DNA of 64,000 bases from Xanthomonas hortorum pv. cynarae (GTDB lineage Bacteria > Pseudomonadota > Gammaproteobacteria > Xanthomonadales > Xanthomonadaceae): positions 186,001 through 250,000 of the forward strand of contig NZ_MDFM01000001.1 in the NCBI RefSeq assembly GCF_002939985.1, written 5' to 3'. Shown here piece by piece: positions 56,785 to 64,000 of the stretch; position 1 is the stretch's first letter; every line of letters starts with the position of its first letter. Made by a program: the position numbers and the translations under genes. The notes under the pieces are model-generated. The model had not been told where the DNA came from, made no database searches, and saw nothing but the letters and a program-made list of their open reading frames with translations.

Positions 56785-57843
56785 GTGGCGGTGACTGGCA
56801 AACGTGGATGTCTGGCCGTGCTGGGCACGGCACTGTTGCTCGCGGCGCTGCTGGCGATTGCGGCTGTGGTGGCGTGGCGGCATTACCTGCACTTCGCCGA
56901 TACACCGGTGAGCGCGAGCGCGCCCAGTGTGGTGATTGCGCCCGGCGATTCGCTCAAGGTGACGTTGCGCAAGTTGCGCGATGCCGGCGTGGCGCAGGGC
57001 ACGGATCTGGAATGGCAGCTGCTCGCGCGCCAGGTCGATGCGGCCGGCAAGCTCAAGGTGGGCGAATACGCGCTGGCGCCGGCTCTCTCGCCGCGCGCGC
57101 TGCTTGAACGCATGCGCCAGGGCCGGGTGATCCAATACCGCTTCACGATCGTGGAGGGCTGGAATTTCCGCCAGCTACGCGCGGCACTGGCGACCGCCAC
57201 GCCGTTGCAGCAATCCATCGGCGCGCTGGACGATGCGGCTGTGATGGCGCGGTTGGGCTTTGCCAATCAGCATCCGGAAGGCCACTTCCTGCCGGAAACC
57301 TATCTCTACCAGCGCAGCGACAGCGATCTGGACGTGCTCAAGCGCGCGCACGTGGCCATGGACAAGGCGTTGGCGCAGGCCTGGGAGCAGCGCGCTCCCA
57401 ACTTGCCGCTGACTTCGCCGGAGCAGGCGCTGATCCTGGCCTCCATCATCGAAAAGGAGACCGCGCTGGGCAGCGAGCGACCGCTGATTGCCGGGGTGTT
57501 CCTGCGCCGCCTGCAGCTGGGCATGAAGCTGCAGACCGACCCGACCGTGATCTACGGCATCGGCAGCAGCTACGACGGCAATATCCGCCGTCGCGATCTG
57601 ACCACCGACACGCCATACAACACCTACACCCGCACCGGTCTGACCCCGACCCCGATCGCCATGCCGGGCCGTGAAGCCTTGCTGGCGGCGGTGCGTCCGG
57701 CGCCCGGCCAGGCGCTGTACTTCGTCGCAGTCGGCGATGGCACCGGCGCGCATGCGTTCTCGGCCACACTGGCCGAGCACAATGCGGCGGTGGCACGTTA
57801 CCTGCAACGCCGTCGCCTGCCGCAACCGGAGTCCACTCCATGA
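56785..57843 (+). CDS. mltG: Endolytic murein transglycosylase MltG
   Basis: 352 residues. One N-terminal membrane helix (LGTALLLAALLAIAAVVAW), a LysM-like part (APGDSLKVTLRKLRDAG) and the YceG domain with catalytic Glu in LASIIEKET and the DPTVIYGIG and YNTYTRTGLTPTPI motifs. Cuts nascent glycan strands. GTG at 56785 with GAGG. Overlaps holB by 4 bases. Confidence 0.95.
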   Translation: MAVTGKRGCLAVLGTALLLAALLAIAAVVAWRHYLHFADTPVSASAPSVVIAPGDSLKVTLRKLRDAGVAQGTDLEWQLLARQVDAAGKLKVGEYALAPALSPRALLERMRQGRVIQYRFTIVEGWNFRQLRAALATATPLQQSIGALDDAAVMARLGFANQHPEGHFLPETYLYQRSDSDLDVLKRAHVAMDKALAQAWEQRAPNLPLTSPEQALILASIIEKETALGSERPLIAGVFLRRLQLGMKLQTDPTVIYGIGSSYDGNIRRRDLTTDTPYNTYTRTGLTPTPIAMPGREALLAAVRPAPGQALYFVAVGDGTGAHAFSATLAEHNAAVARYLQRRRLPQPESTP

Positions 57844-58799
57844 CCACTGCGTTCTCACCCTGGCAGCAGCGCGCCTACGATCAAACGCTGGCTGCGCTGG
57901 ACGCCGGCCGTCTCGGACACGGTTTGCTGATCTGCGGGCCCGATGGCCTGGGCAAGCGTGCGGTCGCGCTGGCACTGGCCGAGCACGTGCTGGCCAGCTC
58001 GCCGGACCCGGCGCTGGCGCAGCGCAGCCGGCAGCTGATCGCGGCCGGGACCCACCCGGACCTGCAGCTGATCTCGTTCATTCCCAACCGCACCGGCGAC
58101 AAGCTGCGCACCGAGATCGTCATCGAGCAGGTGCGCGAGATTTCGCAGAAGCTCTCGCTGACCCCGCAGTACGGCATCGCGCAGGTGGTGATCGTCGACC
58201 CGGCCGATGCGATCAATCGCGCTGCCTGCAACGCCTTGCTCAAGACACTGGAGGAACCCTCGCCGGGCCGCTACCTGTGGCTGATCAGCGCGCAGCCGGC
58301 GCGCTTGCCGGCGACCATCCGCAGCCGCTGCCAGCGCCTGGAATTCAAGCTGCCGCCCGCGCATGAGGCGCTGGCCTGGTTGCTGTCTCAAGGCGTTGGT
58401 GATCGGGCTGCACAGGAAGCGCTGGAGGCCGCACGCGGCCATCCGGGGCTCGCGGCGCAGTGGTTGCGCGAAGATGGCCTGGCGGTACGTCGCACGGTGG
58501 CGCAGGATCTGGAGCAGATCGCCGCCGGGCGCACCAGCGCAGTGGATGTTGCGCAACGCTGGACCAACGACGGCCAGGCCGACCAGCGTCTGCGCCACGC
58601 CGCCGACCTGGCGCTGGCACAGGCATCGGCCGGCTTGACCGATCCATCGCGGTTGCACAAGCTGGCGACCTGGTTCGACGCCGCCAATCGCACACGCGAT
58701 CTGCTGCGCACCACCGTCCGCGCCGATCTGGCGGTGACGGAATTGTTGCTGTCCTGGCGCGAGGGAGAGCGTCCGGTACGTTCTAGGGGAACTCGATGA
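57840..58799 (+). CDS. holB: DNA polymerase III delta-prime subunit
   Basis: 319 residues. A degenerate Walker A GPDGLGKR, the DNALLKTLEEP-type stretch NALLKTLEEPSP and the sensor SRCQRLEF. Part of the clamp loader with DnaX and HolA. The zinc-binding Cys cluster present in E. coli HolB is absent: the region before AAGTHPD has no Cys. ATG at 57840, coupled to mltG and pilZ by 4-base overlaps. tmk, which precedes holB in E. coli, is absent. Confidence 0.93.
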   Translation: MTTAFSPWQQRAYDQTLAALDAGRLGHGLLICGPDGLGKRAVALALAEHVLASSPDPALAQRSRQLIAAGTHPDLQLISFIPNRTGDKLRTEIVIEQVREISQKLSLTPQYGIAQVVIVDPADAINRAACNALLKTLEEPSPGRYLWLISAQPARLPATIRSRCQRLEFKLPPAHEALAWLLSQGVGDRAAQEALEAARGHPGLAAQWLREDGLAVRRTVAQDLEQIAAGRTSAVDVAQRWTNDGQADQRLRHAADLALAQASAGLTDPSRLHKLATWFDAANRTRDLLRTTVRADLAVTELLLSWREGERPVRSRGTR

Positions 58800-59149
58800 G
58801 TGCAATGAATGCACGCCAAGGCATTTTGTCGCTGGCGTTGAAAGACAAGCCGGCGCTTTACAGCGCGTACATGCCGTTCGTCAAAGGCGGCGGCATCTTC
58901 GTGCCCACACCCAAGCGCTACATGCTCGGCGACGAGGTGTTCCTGCTGCTGACGCTGCCGGACTCCAGCGAGCGCCTGCCGGTCGCCGGCAAGGTGATCT
59001 GGACCACGCCTGCCGGCGCGCAGGGCAACCGCGCTGCCGGCATCGGCGTGCAGTTCCCGGATGGCCCGGAAGGCGAGGCGGTGCGCAACAAGATCGAGAC
59101 GCTGCTGGCGGGGTTGACGACTTCGGACAAGCCGACGCATACGATGTGA
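58796..59149 (+). CDS. pilZ: Type IV pilus biogenesis protein PilZ
   Basis: 117 residues, PilZ fold. Contains YMPFVKGGGIFVPTPKRYMLGDEVFLLL and GIGVQFPDGPEG. The RxxxR and DxSxxG residues needed for cyclic di-GMP binding are absent, as in the well-studied Xanthomonas PilZ that instead contacts PilB and FimX. Required for pilus assembly. ATG at 58796 overlaps holB by 4 bases. The stretch 59150-59347 shows no gene. Confidence 0.94.
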   Translation: MSAMNARQGILSLALKDKPALYSAYMPFVKGGGIFVPTPKRYMLGDEVFLLLTLPDSSERLPVAGKVIWTTPAGAQGNRAAGIGVQFPDGPEGEAVRNKIETLLAGLTTSDKPTHTM

Positions 59150-59347
59150 GGCAATGCGTGCGATGCGGTGCATGCTCGCGCGGGTGATTGTGGTCATGTT
59201 TGGAGTACATGGTCACGGTACGTATCGGGCGTTCGAACGGTGAGAGATCGATCACCCCCAACGTCGCCGCCAGGTCGTCGGCACGCCGCGCCTACTCATC
59301 AGGATGGGGCGTTTTCGACAGCATCGCTGCGGTCGTAGATGAACCTG

Positions 59348-59375
59348 TTGACGACCGCCGCAGCTGCCCTATAAT
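59348..59375 (+). promoter_or_regulatory. Promoter of tRNA-Val (CAC)
   Basis: TTGACG at 59348-59353, a 16-base spacer and a perfect TATAAT at 59370-59375, 17 bases before the tRNA. Confidence 0.8.
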
Positions 59376-59392
59376 GTGCGGCTCGCGTCACC

Positions 59393-59467
59393 GGGCGGTT
59401 AGCTCAGCGGTAGAGCATTGCCTTCACACGGCAAGGGTCACAAGTTCGAACCTTGTACCGCCCACCA
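59393..59467 (+). tRNA. tRNA-Val (CAC)
   Basis: 75 bases with encoded CCA. Acceptor stem GGGCGGT/ACCGCCC; anticodon loop TTCACAC between TTGCC and GGCAA. Confidence 0.97.
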
Positions 59468-59511
59468 TCGAAATCCAGTAGCAGATAAGGGTTTCAGCGC
59501 GAGAAGAAAAG

Positions 59512-59534
59512 AGCCGGCCAAGTGCCGGCTTTTT
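59512..59534 (+). terminator. Terminator after tRNA-Val
   Basis: AGCCGGC (59512-59518) pairs with GCCGGCT (59524-59530), then Ts. The stretch 59535-59680 shows no gene. Confidence 0.85.
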
Positions 59535-59680
59535 GTTGTCCTGCAACTGTCCTGCAAGGCGTTGGGCATGTGTTTCAGTTGAAGCATTTATGCCGCCTGA
59601 CAGAGGTGCCGTCGAATCGGTGTGGCTGTCCAATGCTGAGTTTGGCGGGTGTCGCCGGCAGCGCGGATGGGTAGGAGGGA

Positions 59681-59938
59681 TTACGCGTAGTGGTAGCGCG
59701 CCTGAGCAATCAGCAGGATGCCGTTCTCGGCCTTGTAGACAATCCGGTGTTCGTCGTTGATGCGGCGTGACCAGTAGCCCGCCAGCGCATGGCGCAACGG
59801 TTCGGGTTTGCCGATGCCCTGGAAAGGATCGCGCTGAATGGCCTTGATCAACTCGTTGATGCGTTTGAGCATCTTCTTGTCGGTCTGTTGCCAGTAGAGG
59901 TAGTCCTCCCAGGTATTGTCAGCAAACTGCAGAATCAC
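59681..59938 (-). CDS. yoeB: YoeB/Txe-type toxin, ribosome-dependent mRNase
   Basis: 85 residues. Close to the YoeB pattern: WEDYLYWQQTDKKMLKRIN at the N-terminus, GKPEPLRHALAGYWSRRI in the middle and HRIVYK near the end; the catalytic Glu, Arg, His and Tyr positions (PEPL, SRRI, EHRIVY, RYHY) are all present, so it is probably active. It cleaves mRNA at the ribosome. GTG at 59938 overlaps the antitoxin stop by 4 bases. Confidence 0.93.
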   Translation of the reverse strand: MILQFADNTWEDYLYWQQTDKKMLKRINELIKAIQRDPFQGIGKPEPLRHALAGYWSRRINDEHRIVYKAENGILLIAQARYHYA

Positions 59939-60186
59939 TCAGCCAGTTCCCGTTCCTTGCCGCGACCGGCCTCAAGCTGGGCAATGGATTCCAGCAGCCG
60001 TTGCGCACTCTTCGGGCTGCGCAACAGGTAGGCGGTCTCTTCCATGGCCTTGTAATCTTCCAGCGACACCATGACCACGGCGCGCTCACCGCTGCGCGTG
60101 ATGATCACCGGCTCGTGGTCATTGACGACACGGTCCATGGTGTCGGCCAGAGAGGCACGCGCGGCGCTGTAGGTGATGGTGTCCAT
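59935..60186 (-). CDS. yefM: YefM-family antitoxin
   Basis: 83 residues. N-terminal DNA-binding PhD/YefM fold (TITYSAARASLADTMDRVV, EPVIITRSGERAVVMVSLEDYKAMEET) and an acidic C-terminal tail that neutralises YoeB. ATG at 60186; the longer frame upstream is discarded. Autoregulation is expected through the TGTACG sites just upstream. Confidence 0.93.
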   Translation of the reverse strand: MDTITYSAARASLADTMDRVVNDHEPVIITRSGERAVVMVSLEDYKAMEETAYLLRSPKSAQRLLESIAQLEAGRGKERELAE

Positions 60187-60201
60187 GCGATGATCCAGAT
60201 A

Positions 60202-60219
60202 TGTACGGGAAATTGTACG
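60202..60219 (-). promoter_or_regulatory. Candidate YefM-YoeB operator
   Basis: Two TGTACG words (60202-60207 and 60214-60219) 12 bases apart, 16 bases before the yefM start. The known YefM operator has TGTACA cores at similar spacing. Confidence 0.45.
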
Positions 60220-60371
60220 TGTGTGTCTGGGAGAGTCAACTGTCCAGTCTGCTGGCCTCCGGACTGGTTCAACGTCCCTGACCGTCATGCTGTTCCGGTT
60301 GTGCCTGCTTCTTGCGGGCCCGCGAATGAATCGCCATCCTGCAACACCCCCGCGTTGAAAAAGGAGTGGCG

Positions 60372-60698
60372 ATGAAGACGCTGCTTGGAAGTGCTCTGGT
60401 TGCGATGGTGTTGCTGGCCGGCTGTGCCCGCGATGTGGGCGAGCAGTACGTGGGCAAGTGGGTCAACGTGAAGTCGCAGAAGAACGTGCTGAGCATCGAG
60501 CACAATGGCGAGAGCTTCATCATTCGCGACACCACTCCGGAGTTGTTGGGCAGCGGCGTCAAGACAAAGAATCATCCGGCAATCTTGAACAAGGGTGTGC
60601 TGCAGGTGTCCAGCGCGGATGGCACCGTCAATTACGCGATCGATCAGGCGACCGGCCATTTGAGCACGGGCGATAGCGAGTACACGCGGGTCAAGTGA
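60372..60698 (+). CDS. Small lipoprotein, unrecognised
   Basis: 108 residues. Signal peptide with lipobox VLLAGC (KTLLGSALVAMVLLAGC); the mature part (GEQYVGKWVNVKSQKNVLSIEHNG) looks like a small beta-rich lipocalin-like domain, but no family is recognised. ATG at 60372 is 8 bases after AGGAG. It lies alone between the toxin-antitoxin pair and prpR. Confidence 0.75.
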   Translation: MKTLLGSALVAMVLLAGCARDVGEQYVGKWVNVKSQKNVLSIEHNGESFIIRDTTPELLGSGVKTKNHPAILNKGVLQVSSADGTVNYAIDQATGHLSTGDSEYTRVK

Positions 60699-60871
60699 TC
60701 GCTACGCGCTCGTTCAATGGGCGTGCGCTGGAGTGGGCGGCGATGCGTGTGCGGCGGGATCGCATCACCAACGTAGCAGCGACCATGTCGTGTGGATTGC
60801 GTCGCTGGTTTGTGACTGCTGACCGCGAGTCTTGCGTTCTCAACGACGCGCTGCCAAGCCCCGTGCTTGTG

Positions 60872-60957
60872 TCCTAAGCAGGCGATACCAGAGCCTGCAG
60901 CTGCGTCTTAAACACCCAAAGCCAAGTGTGCGTTTGCATCCTAAGCACGCGATGCCA
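60872..60957 (+). repeat. Degenerate direct repeat of the prpR 3' end
   Basis: TCCTAAGCAGGCGATACCA (60872-60890) recurs as TCCTAAGCACGCGATGCCA (60939-60957), the latter covering the prpR stop codon. Surrounding bases are also similar. The gap 60699-60871 shows no gene. Confidence 0.55.
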
Positions 60958-62542
60958 ACGCGTGCGCCTGCATCCAGCGCCACAAGGTGGTGCGCGAGAC
61001 GCCGAGTGCTTGTGCGGCGAGGGCGCGATTGCCGTTTGCTCGCTCGAGCGCTGCACTGACTGCTGTTGCAGTGAGTTGCATGCGTGAGGTTGCAAGATCG
61101 GTGTGTCCGGGCGCCGTTGTGCTGCCGCCAAGGTGTATGTCGAATAGCTCTGGCGCCCAGCTTTCCAATTGATCCAGGCTCAGGTTGTCGTGTGGCTGTG
61201 CCTTCCAGTGGATACACAGGCGTTCGACCAGATTACGTAGTTCGCGCACGTTGCCTGGCCATGCGTGCTGTTGCAGCCGCTGCAATGCTGTCGGTGTCAG
61301 TGGCGAAGGGATACTGCCAAGTTGCTGGAAGTAATGCGTCAGCAACAAGGCGATTTCGTTTGGTCGGTTGCGCAGCGGCGGCAGTGCGATGCGCAGCGCT
61401 GCCAGCCGATAGAAAAGATCGCGGCGGAAGCGTCCTTGTTCGACCAGTGTCTGCAGCGGTTGCAGGCTGGCGGCGACGACGCGCACGTCGACAGCGACCG
61501 GCAGCGTGGCGCCGACACGTAGCACTTCGCGCTCCTCCAGTACGCGCAATAAGCGTGTCTGCAGCGGCATCGGCAGTTCGCCAATTTCGTCGAGGAATAG
61601 CGTGCCGTCTTGCGCTGCTTCGATCAGGCCGATATGGCCGCCGCGGCGGGCGCCGGTGAATGCGCCGTCGCTATAGCCGAATAATTCAGCTTCCAGCAGC
61701 GATTCGCTGATGGCCCCGCAGTTGATCGCAACGAAGCGGCCGCGCCGACGGCTGCCGGAATGCAGTTGGCGCGCGACCAATTCCTTGCCGGTGCCTGTCT
61801 CGCCGCTGATCAACACAGTGCCGGCATGTGGTGCGTACAGCTGCACCAACGCGCGCACGTGCGCCATTGCGTTGTCTTCGCCAAGCAAGGCATCGGTGCG
61901 GCGAGCGCGACGTGTGCCGGTGCGGCCGGTAGGGCGATCGTTGCTGGGCGCGGTGCCCAAGGCGATGGCCTGCTCGAGCGCCAGGCGTACCGAATCTGCG
62001 GAATACAGCAGCACGCCGGGCAAGCCGGCCTGTTCGGCGAAATCGATCGCCATGCCGGTGCCGACGATGACCTGGATGCCGCTTGCACGCAGGTCGGCGA
62101 TGCAGTCGCGCGCGTCTTCGGCGGTAACGAAGCGGCGGTGTTCTATGTCGAGGTCGAAGCTTTGCTGGAAGGCGCGGAACGAGGGCACATCGGTGGCGTG
62201 GGTGACCACGCCGATGCGCGGCGCGATACGCCGTGCGCGCGCCAGCGCTTCCATCAGATCGAACCCGGTGGCCTGGATCGGCGCCAGCGGCAGCGCAAGC
62301 CGGCTGCGCAGATAGGCGGCGTTGGAGCCGCCGGCGACCAGCACATCGCAGCGCTCGCGGCGCAGACGCTGGCCAATGACCTCCACTGCTTCGGCAAAGC
62401 CAAGATTGATCTGCTCGATGCGCGCGCGCTGGTCGAACTCGGGGATGACATCGGCCAGCAGGCCGGTCAGACGCGAGACGCTGACGGTCCAGATCACAGG
62501 TGATGAGACGTCCGAAGGCTCGGGGATGGAGGGCATACGCAT
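60941..62542 (-). CDS. prpR: Propionate catabolism activator PrpR (sigma-54 dependent)
   Basis: 533 residues. N-terminal PrpR_N sensor domain (residues ~1-190) that senses 2-methylcitrate. Central AAA+ sigma-54 activator domain with Walker A SGETGTGKE, the DGAFTGA loop that contacts sigma-54, and Walker B TLFLDEIGEL. C-terminal Fis-type helix-turn-helix (NRALAAQALGVSRTTLWRWM). ATG at 62542 or 62536; no strong ribosome site. Divergent from prpBC, which it should activate. Confidence 0.93.
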   Translation of the reverse strand: MRMPSIPEPSDVSSPVIWTVSVSRLTGLLADVIPEFDQRARIEQINLGFAEAVEVIGQRLRRERCDVLVAGGSNAAYLRSRLALPLAPIQATGFDLMEALARARRIAPRIGVVTHATDVPSFRAFQQSFDLDIEHRRFVTAEDARDCIADLRASGIQVIVGTGMAIDFAEQAGLPGVLLYSADSVRLALEQAIALGTAPSNDRPTGRTGTRRARRTDALLGEDNAMAHVRALVQLYAPHAGTVLISGETGTGKELVARQLHSGSRRRGRFVAINCGAISESLLEAELFGYSDGAFTGARRGGHIGLIEAAQDGTLFLDEIGELPMPLQTRLLRVLEEREVLRVGATLPVAVDVRVVAASLQPLQTLVEQGRFRRDLFYRLAALRIALPPLRNRPNEIALLLTHYFQQLGSIPSPLTPTALQRLQQHAWPGNVRELRNLVERLCIHWKAQPHDNLSLDQLESWAPELFDIHLGGSTTAPGHTDLATSRMQLTATAVSAALERANGNRALAAQALGVSRTTLWRWMQAHALASRA

Positions 62543-62640
62543 GATGCAGTCGCGTTTCAATGACGTTCCATGGTGCTCCACGTGTTACGAATTCGCAACA
62601 AAATGAAATAGGCTACGCAGTCAAATCAACGGGTTACAGT

Positions 62641-62655
62641 TGGCACGTCACTTGC
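62641..62655 (+). promoter_or_regulatory. Sigma-54 promoter of prpBC
   Basis: TGGCAC at 62641-62646 and TTGC at 62652-62655 place the invariant GG and GC exactly 10 bases apart, a full match to the -24/-12 consensus. 33 bases before the prpB start. Confidence 0.88.
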
Positions 62656-62687
62656 GCCCACTACCGCATCCCAACCCAGGAATCGCC

Positions 62688-63584
62688 ATGACGTCTTCGC
62701 CCACCGCTTCCGCCGGCACGCGCTTCCGCGCCGCACTGGCTGCCGAATCGCCGCTGCAGGTGATCGGCGCGATCAACGCCAATCATGCGCTGCTGGCCCA
62801 GCGCGCCGGCTACCAGGCGATCTATCTGTCGGGCGGCGGTGTGGCGGCCGGCTCGCTGGGCTTGCCGGACCTGGGCATCAACACGCTGGAAGACGTGCTG
62901 ATCGACGTGCGCCGCATCACCGATGTCTGCGAACTGCCGCTGCTGGTGGACGTGGACACCGGCTTCGGGCCGAGTGCGTTCAACATCGAGCGCACCATCA
63001 AATCGCTGATCAAGGCGGGCGCGGCCGGTTGCCATATCGAAGATCAGGTGGGCGCCAAGCGTTGCGGACATCGGCCGGGCAAGGAGATCGTCAGCCAGGG
63101 CGAGATGGTGGATCGGGTCAAGGCGGCCGCCGATGCCAAGACCGATGCGGCGTTCTTTTTGATTGCACGCACCGATGCGATCCAGATGGAAGGCGTGGAT
63201 GCGGCGATCGAACGCGCCATTGCCTGCGTGGAAGCCGGTGCCGACGGCATCTTTGCCGAAGCCGCGTACGACCTGGACACCTACAAGCGCTTCGTCGATG
63301 CGGTGCGCGTGCCGGTGCTGGCCAACATCACCGAATTCGGCAAGACGCCGCTGTTTACCCGCGACCAACTTGCGCAGGCCGGCGTGGCGATCCAGCTGTT
63401 TCCGTTGTCTGCATTCCGTGCGGCCAACAAGGCGGCCGAGGCGGTCTATACGGCGATTCGTCGCGACGGGCATCAACAGGCCGTGCTTGAAAGCATGCAG
63501 ACACGTGAAGAGCTGTACGAACGCATCGGCTACCACGGCTACGAGCAGCGTCTGGATGCGCTGTTTGCGCGCAAAGGCGCATGA
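62688..63584 (+). CDS. prpB: 2-methylisocitrate lyase
   Basis: 298 residues of the isocitrate lyase/PEP mutase family. The catalytic motif is AKRCGH, with the metal ligands in LVDVDTGFG and HIEDQVG. Splits 2-methylisocitrate into pyruvate and succinate. ATG at 62688. First gene of the prp operon. Confidence 0.96.
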   Translation: MTSSPTASAGTRFRAALAAESPLQVIGAINANHALLAQRAGYQAIYLSGGGVAAGSLGLPDLGINTLEDVLIDVRRITDVCELPLLVDVDTGFGPSAFNIERTIKSLIKAGAAGCHIEDQVGAKRCGHRPGKEIVSQGEMVDRVKAAADAKTDAAFFLIARTDAIQMEGVDAAIERAIACVEAGADGIFAEAAYDLDTYKRFVDAVRVPVLANITEFGKTPLFTRDQLAQAGVAIQLFPLSAFRAANKAAEAVYTAIRRDGHQQAVLESMQTREELYERIGYHGYEQRLDALFARKGA

Positions 63585-63659
63585 TCGCGCTCTGCTGCGC
63601 GCACGTTTCGCCACCTCATCCGTGACACCGCAACACGACATAGTTTGGGAGCTCATCGC

Positions 63660-64000
63660 ATGAACGACACCGTCAATCCCGGTTTCAAGCCGAAAAAATC
63701 CGTCGCATTGTCCGGTACTCCTGCTGGCAACACCGCGTTGTGTACGGTGGGCCGCAGCGGCAACGATCTGCATTACCGCGGGTACGACATTCTGGATCTG
63801 GCCACCACCAGCGAGTTCGAGGAAATCGCCTATCTGCTGGTGCATGGCAAATTGCCTAATAACGGCGAATTGCGCGGCTACAAGGCCAAGCTGCGCTCGC
63901 TGCGTGGCGTGCCGGCTGCGGTGAAAGCGGCGCTGGAACAATTGCCGCCATCGGCACACCCGATGGATGTGATGCGCACCGGTGTCTCGGTACTGGGTTG
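63660..64000 (+). CDS. prpC: 2-methylcitrate synthase, N-terminal part
   Basis: The first ~113 codons are in the window, from ATG at 63660 with a GGGAG site nearby. The start KPKKSVALSGTPAGNTALCTVGRSGNDLHYRGYDILDLA and the EEIAYLLVHGKLPN segment match citrate/methylcitrate synthases. Condenses propionyl-CoA with oxaloacetate. The gene runs off the right edge; 75 bases separate it from prpB. Confidence 0.93.
   Translation, partial: MNDTVNPGFKPKKSVALSGTPAGNTALCTVGRSGNDLHYRGYDILDLATTSEFEEIAYLLVHGKLPNNGELRGYKAKLRSLRGVPAAVKAALEQLPPSAHPMDVMRTGVSVLG

Noticed and set aside
60695-60877. A 60-codon open frame after the small lipoprotein
   Set aside because: Short, no ribosome site, no recognisable feature.

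Overview
The window is a gene-dense, GC-rich stretch of a gammaproteobacterial chromosome whose gene content points to Xanthomonas (a close relative in the Xanthomonadaceae cannot be excluded). The reasons are the kdkA-type Kdo kinase, the NAD-type isocitrate dehydrogenase, the type IV pilus PilZ protein next to holB, the dispersed GGGATT-type intergenic palindromes and the overall gene order. There is no insertion sequence, prophage or CRISPR array. Most of the window is core genome, with a few small accessory patches next to tRNA genes.

Layout. 1-7.8 kb (all minus): end of a PAP2 phosphatase, a GT4 glycosyltransferase, ppx, ppk1, phoR and phoB, i.e. phosphate sensing and polyphosphate metabolism, with a candidate Pho box before phoB. 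7.9-12.6 kb: BepA-like periplasmic protease, glutaredoxin, AhpD-like protein, NAD-isocitrate dehydrogenase, Bax-inhibitor-like membrane protein. 12.7-13.3 kb: tRNA operon Pro-Arg-His-Lys with a visible promoter and terminator. 13.4-15.6 kb: small membrane protein, orphan PAS histidine kinase, tRNA-Leu. 15.8-24.8 kb: the conserved proteostasis block tig-clpP-clpX-lon-hupB-(tRNA-Val, 2x tRNA-Asp)-ppiD. 25.2-29.8 kb: mltD-gloB-yafS-like-rnhA-dnaQ, an order shared with E. coli, then a PP2C phosphatase. 30-32.7 kb: tRNA-Ser with a duplicated 3' end, DUF6165 protein, GT9 heptosyltransferase, kdkA. 32.7-35.7 kb: MBL-fold hydrolase and moaA-moaC-moaD-moaE for molybdenum cofactor. 35.8-39.8 kb: SRP RNA (ffs) and tRNA-Ser on the minus strand, then dnaX-ybaB-recR and a HIT protein.

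40-44.3 kb (minus): moxR-DUF58-transglutaminase-slp, probably an envelope-related unit. 44.4-48.0 kb: GT39-like membrane glycosyltransferase with a C-terminal Ig-like extension and an unrecognised polytopic membrane protein of atypical composition. 48.1-59.2 kb: maf, then a large fatty-acid synthesis cluster yceD-rpmF-fabH-(kinase-like)-fabD-fabG-acpP-fabF-pabB-mltG-holB-pilZ. Compared with E. coli it lacks plsX and tmk, has pabB where E. coli has pabC, and carries a kinase-like gene whose catalytic Asp appears to be replaced. 59.4-60.7 kb: tRNA-Val, a YefM/YoeB toxin-antitoxin pair and a small lipoprotein. 60.9-64 kb: prpR and divergent prpB-prpC (methylcitrate cycle for propionate) with a textbook sigma-54 promoter.

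The most interesting regulatory reading is that a near-consensus heat-shock (sigma-32) promoter for lon lies inside the intrinsic terminator of clpX; hupB shows a similar promoter/hairpin overlap after lon. Other points are the putative pseudokinase in the fatty-acid operon, an intrinsic terminator in the acpP leader, and a possible tRNA-Ser integration scar. No clearly new multi-gene system was recognised.
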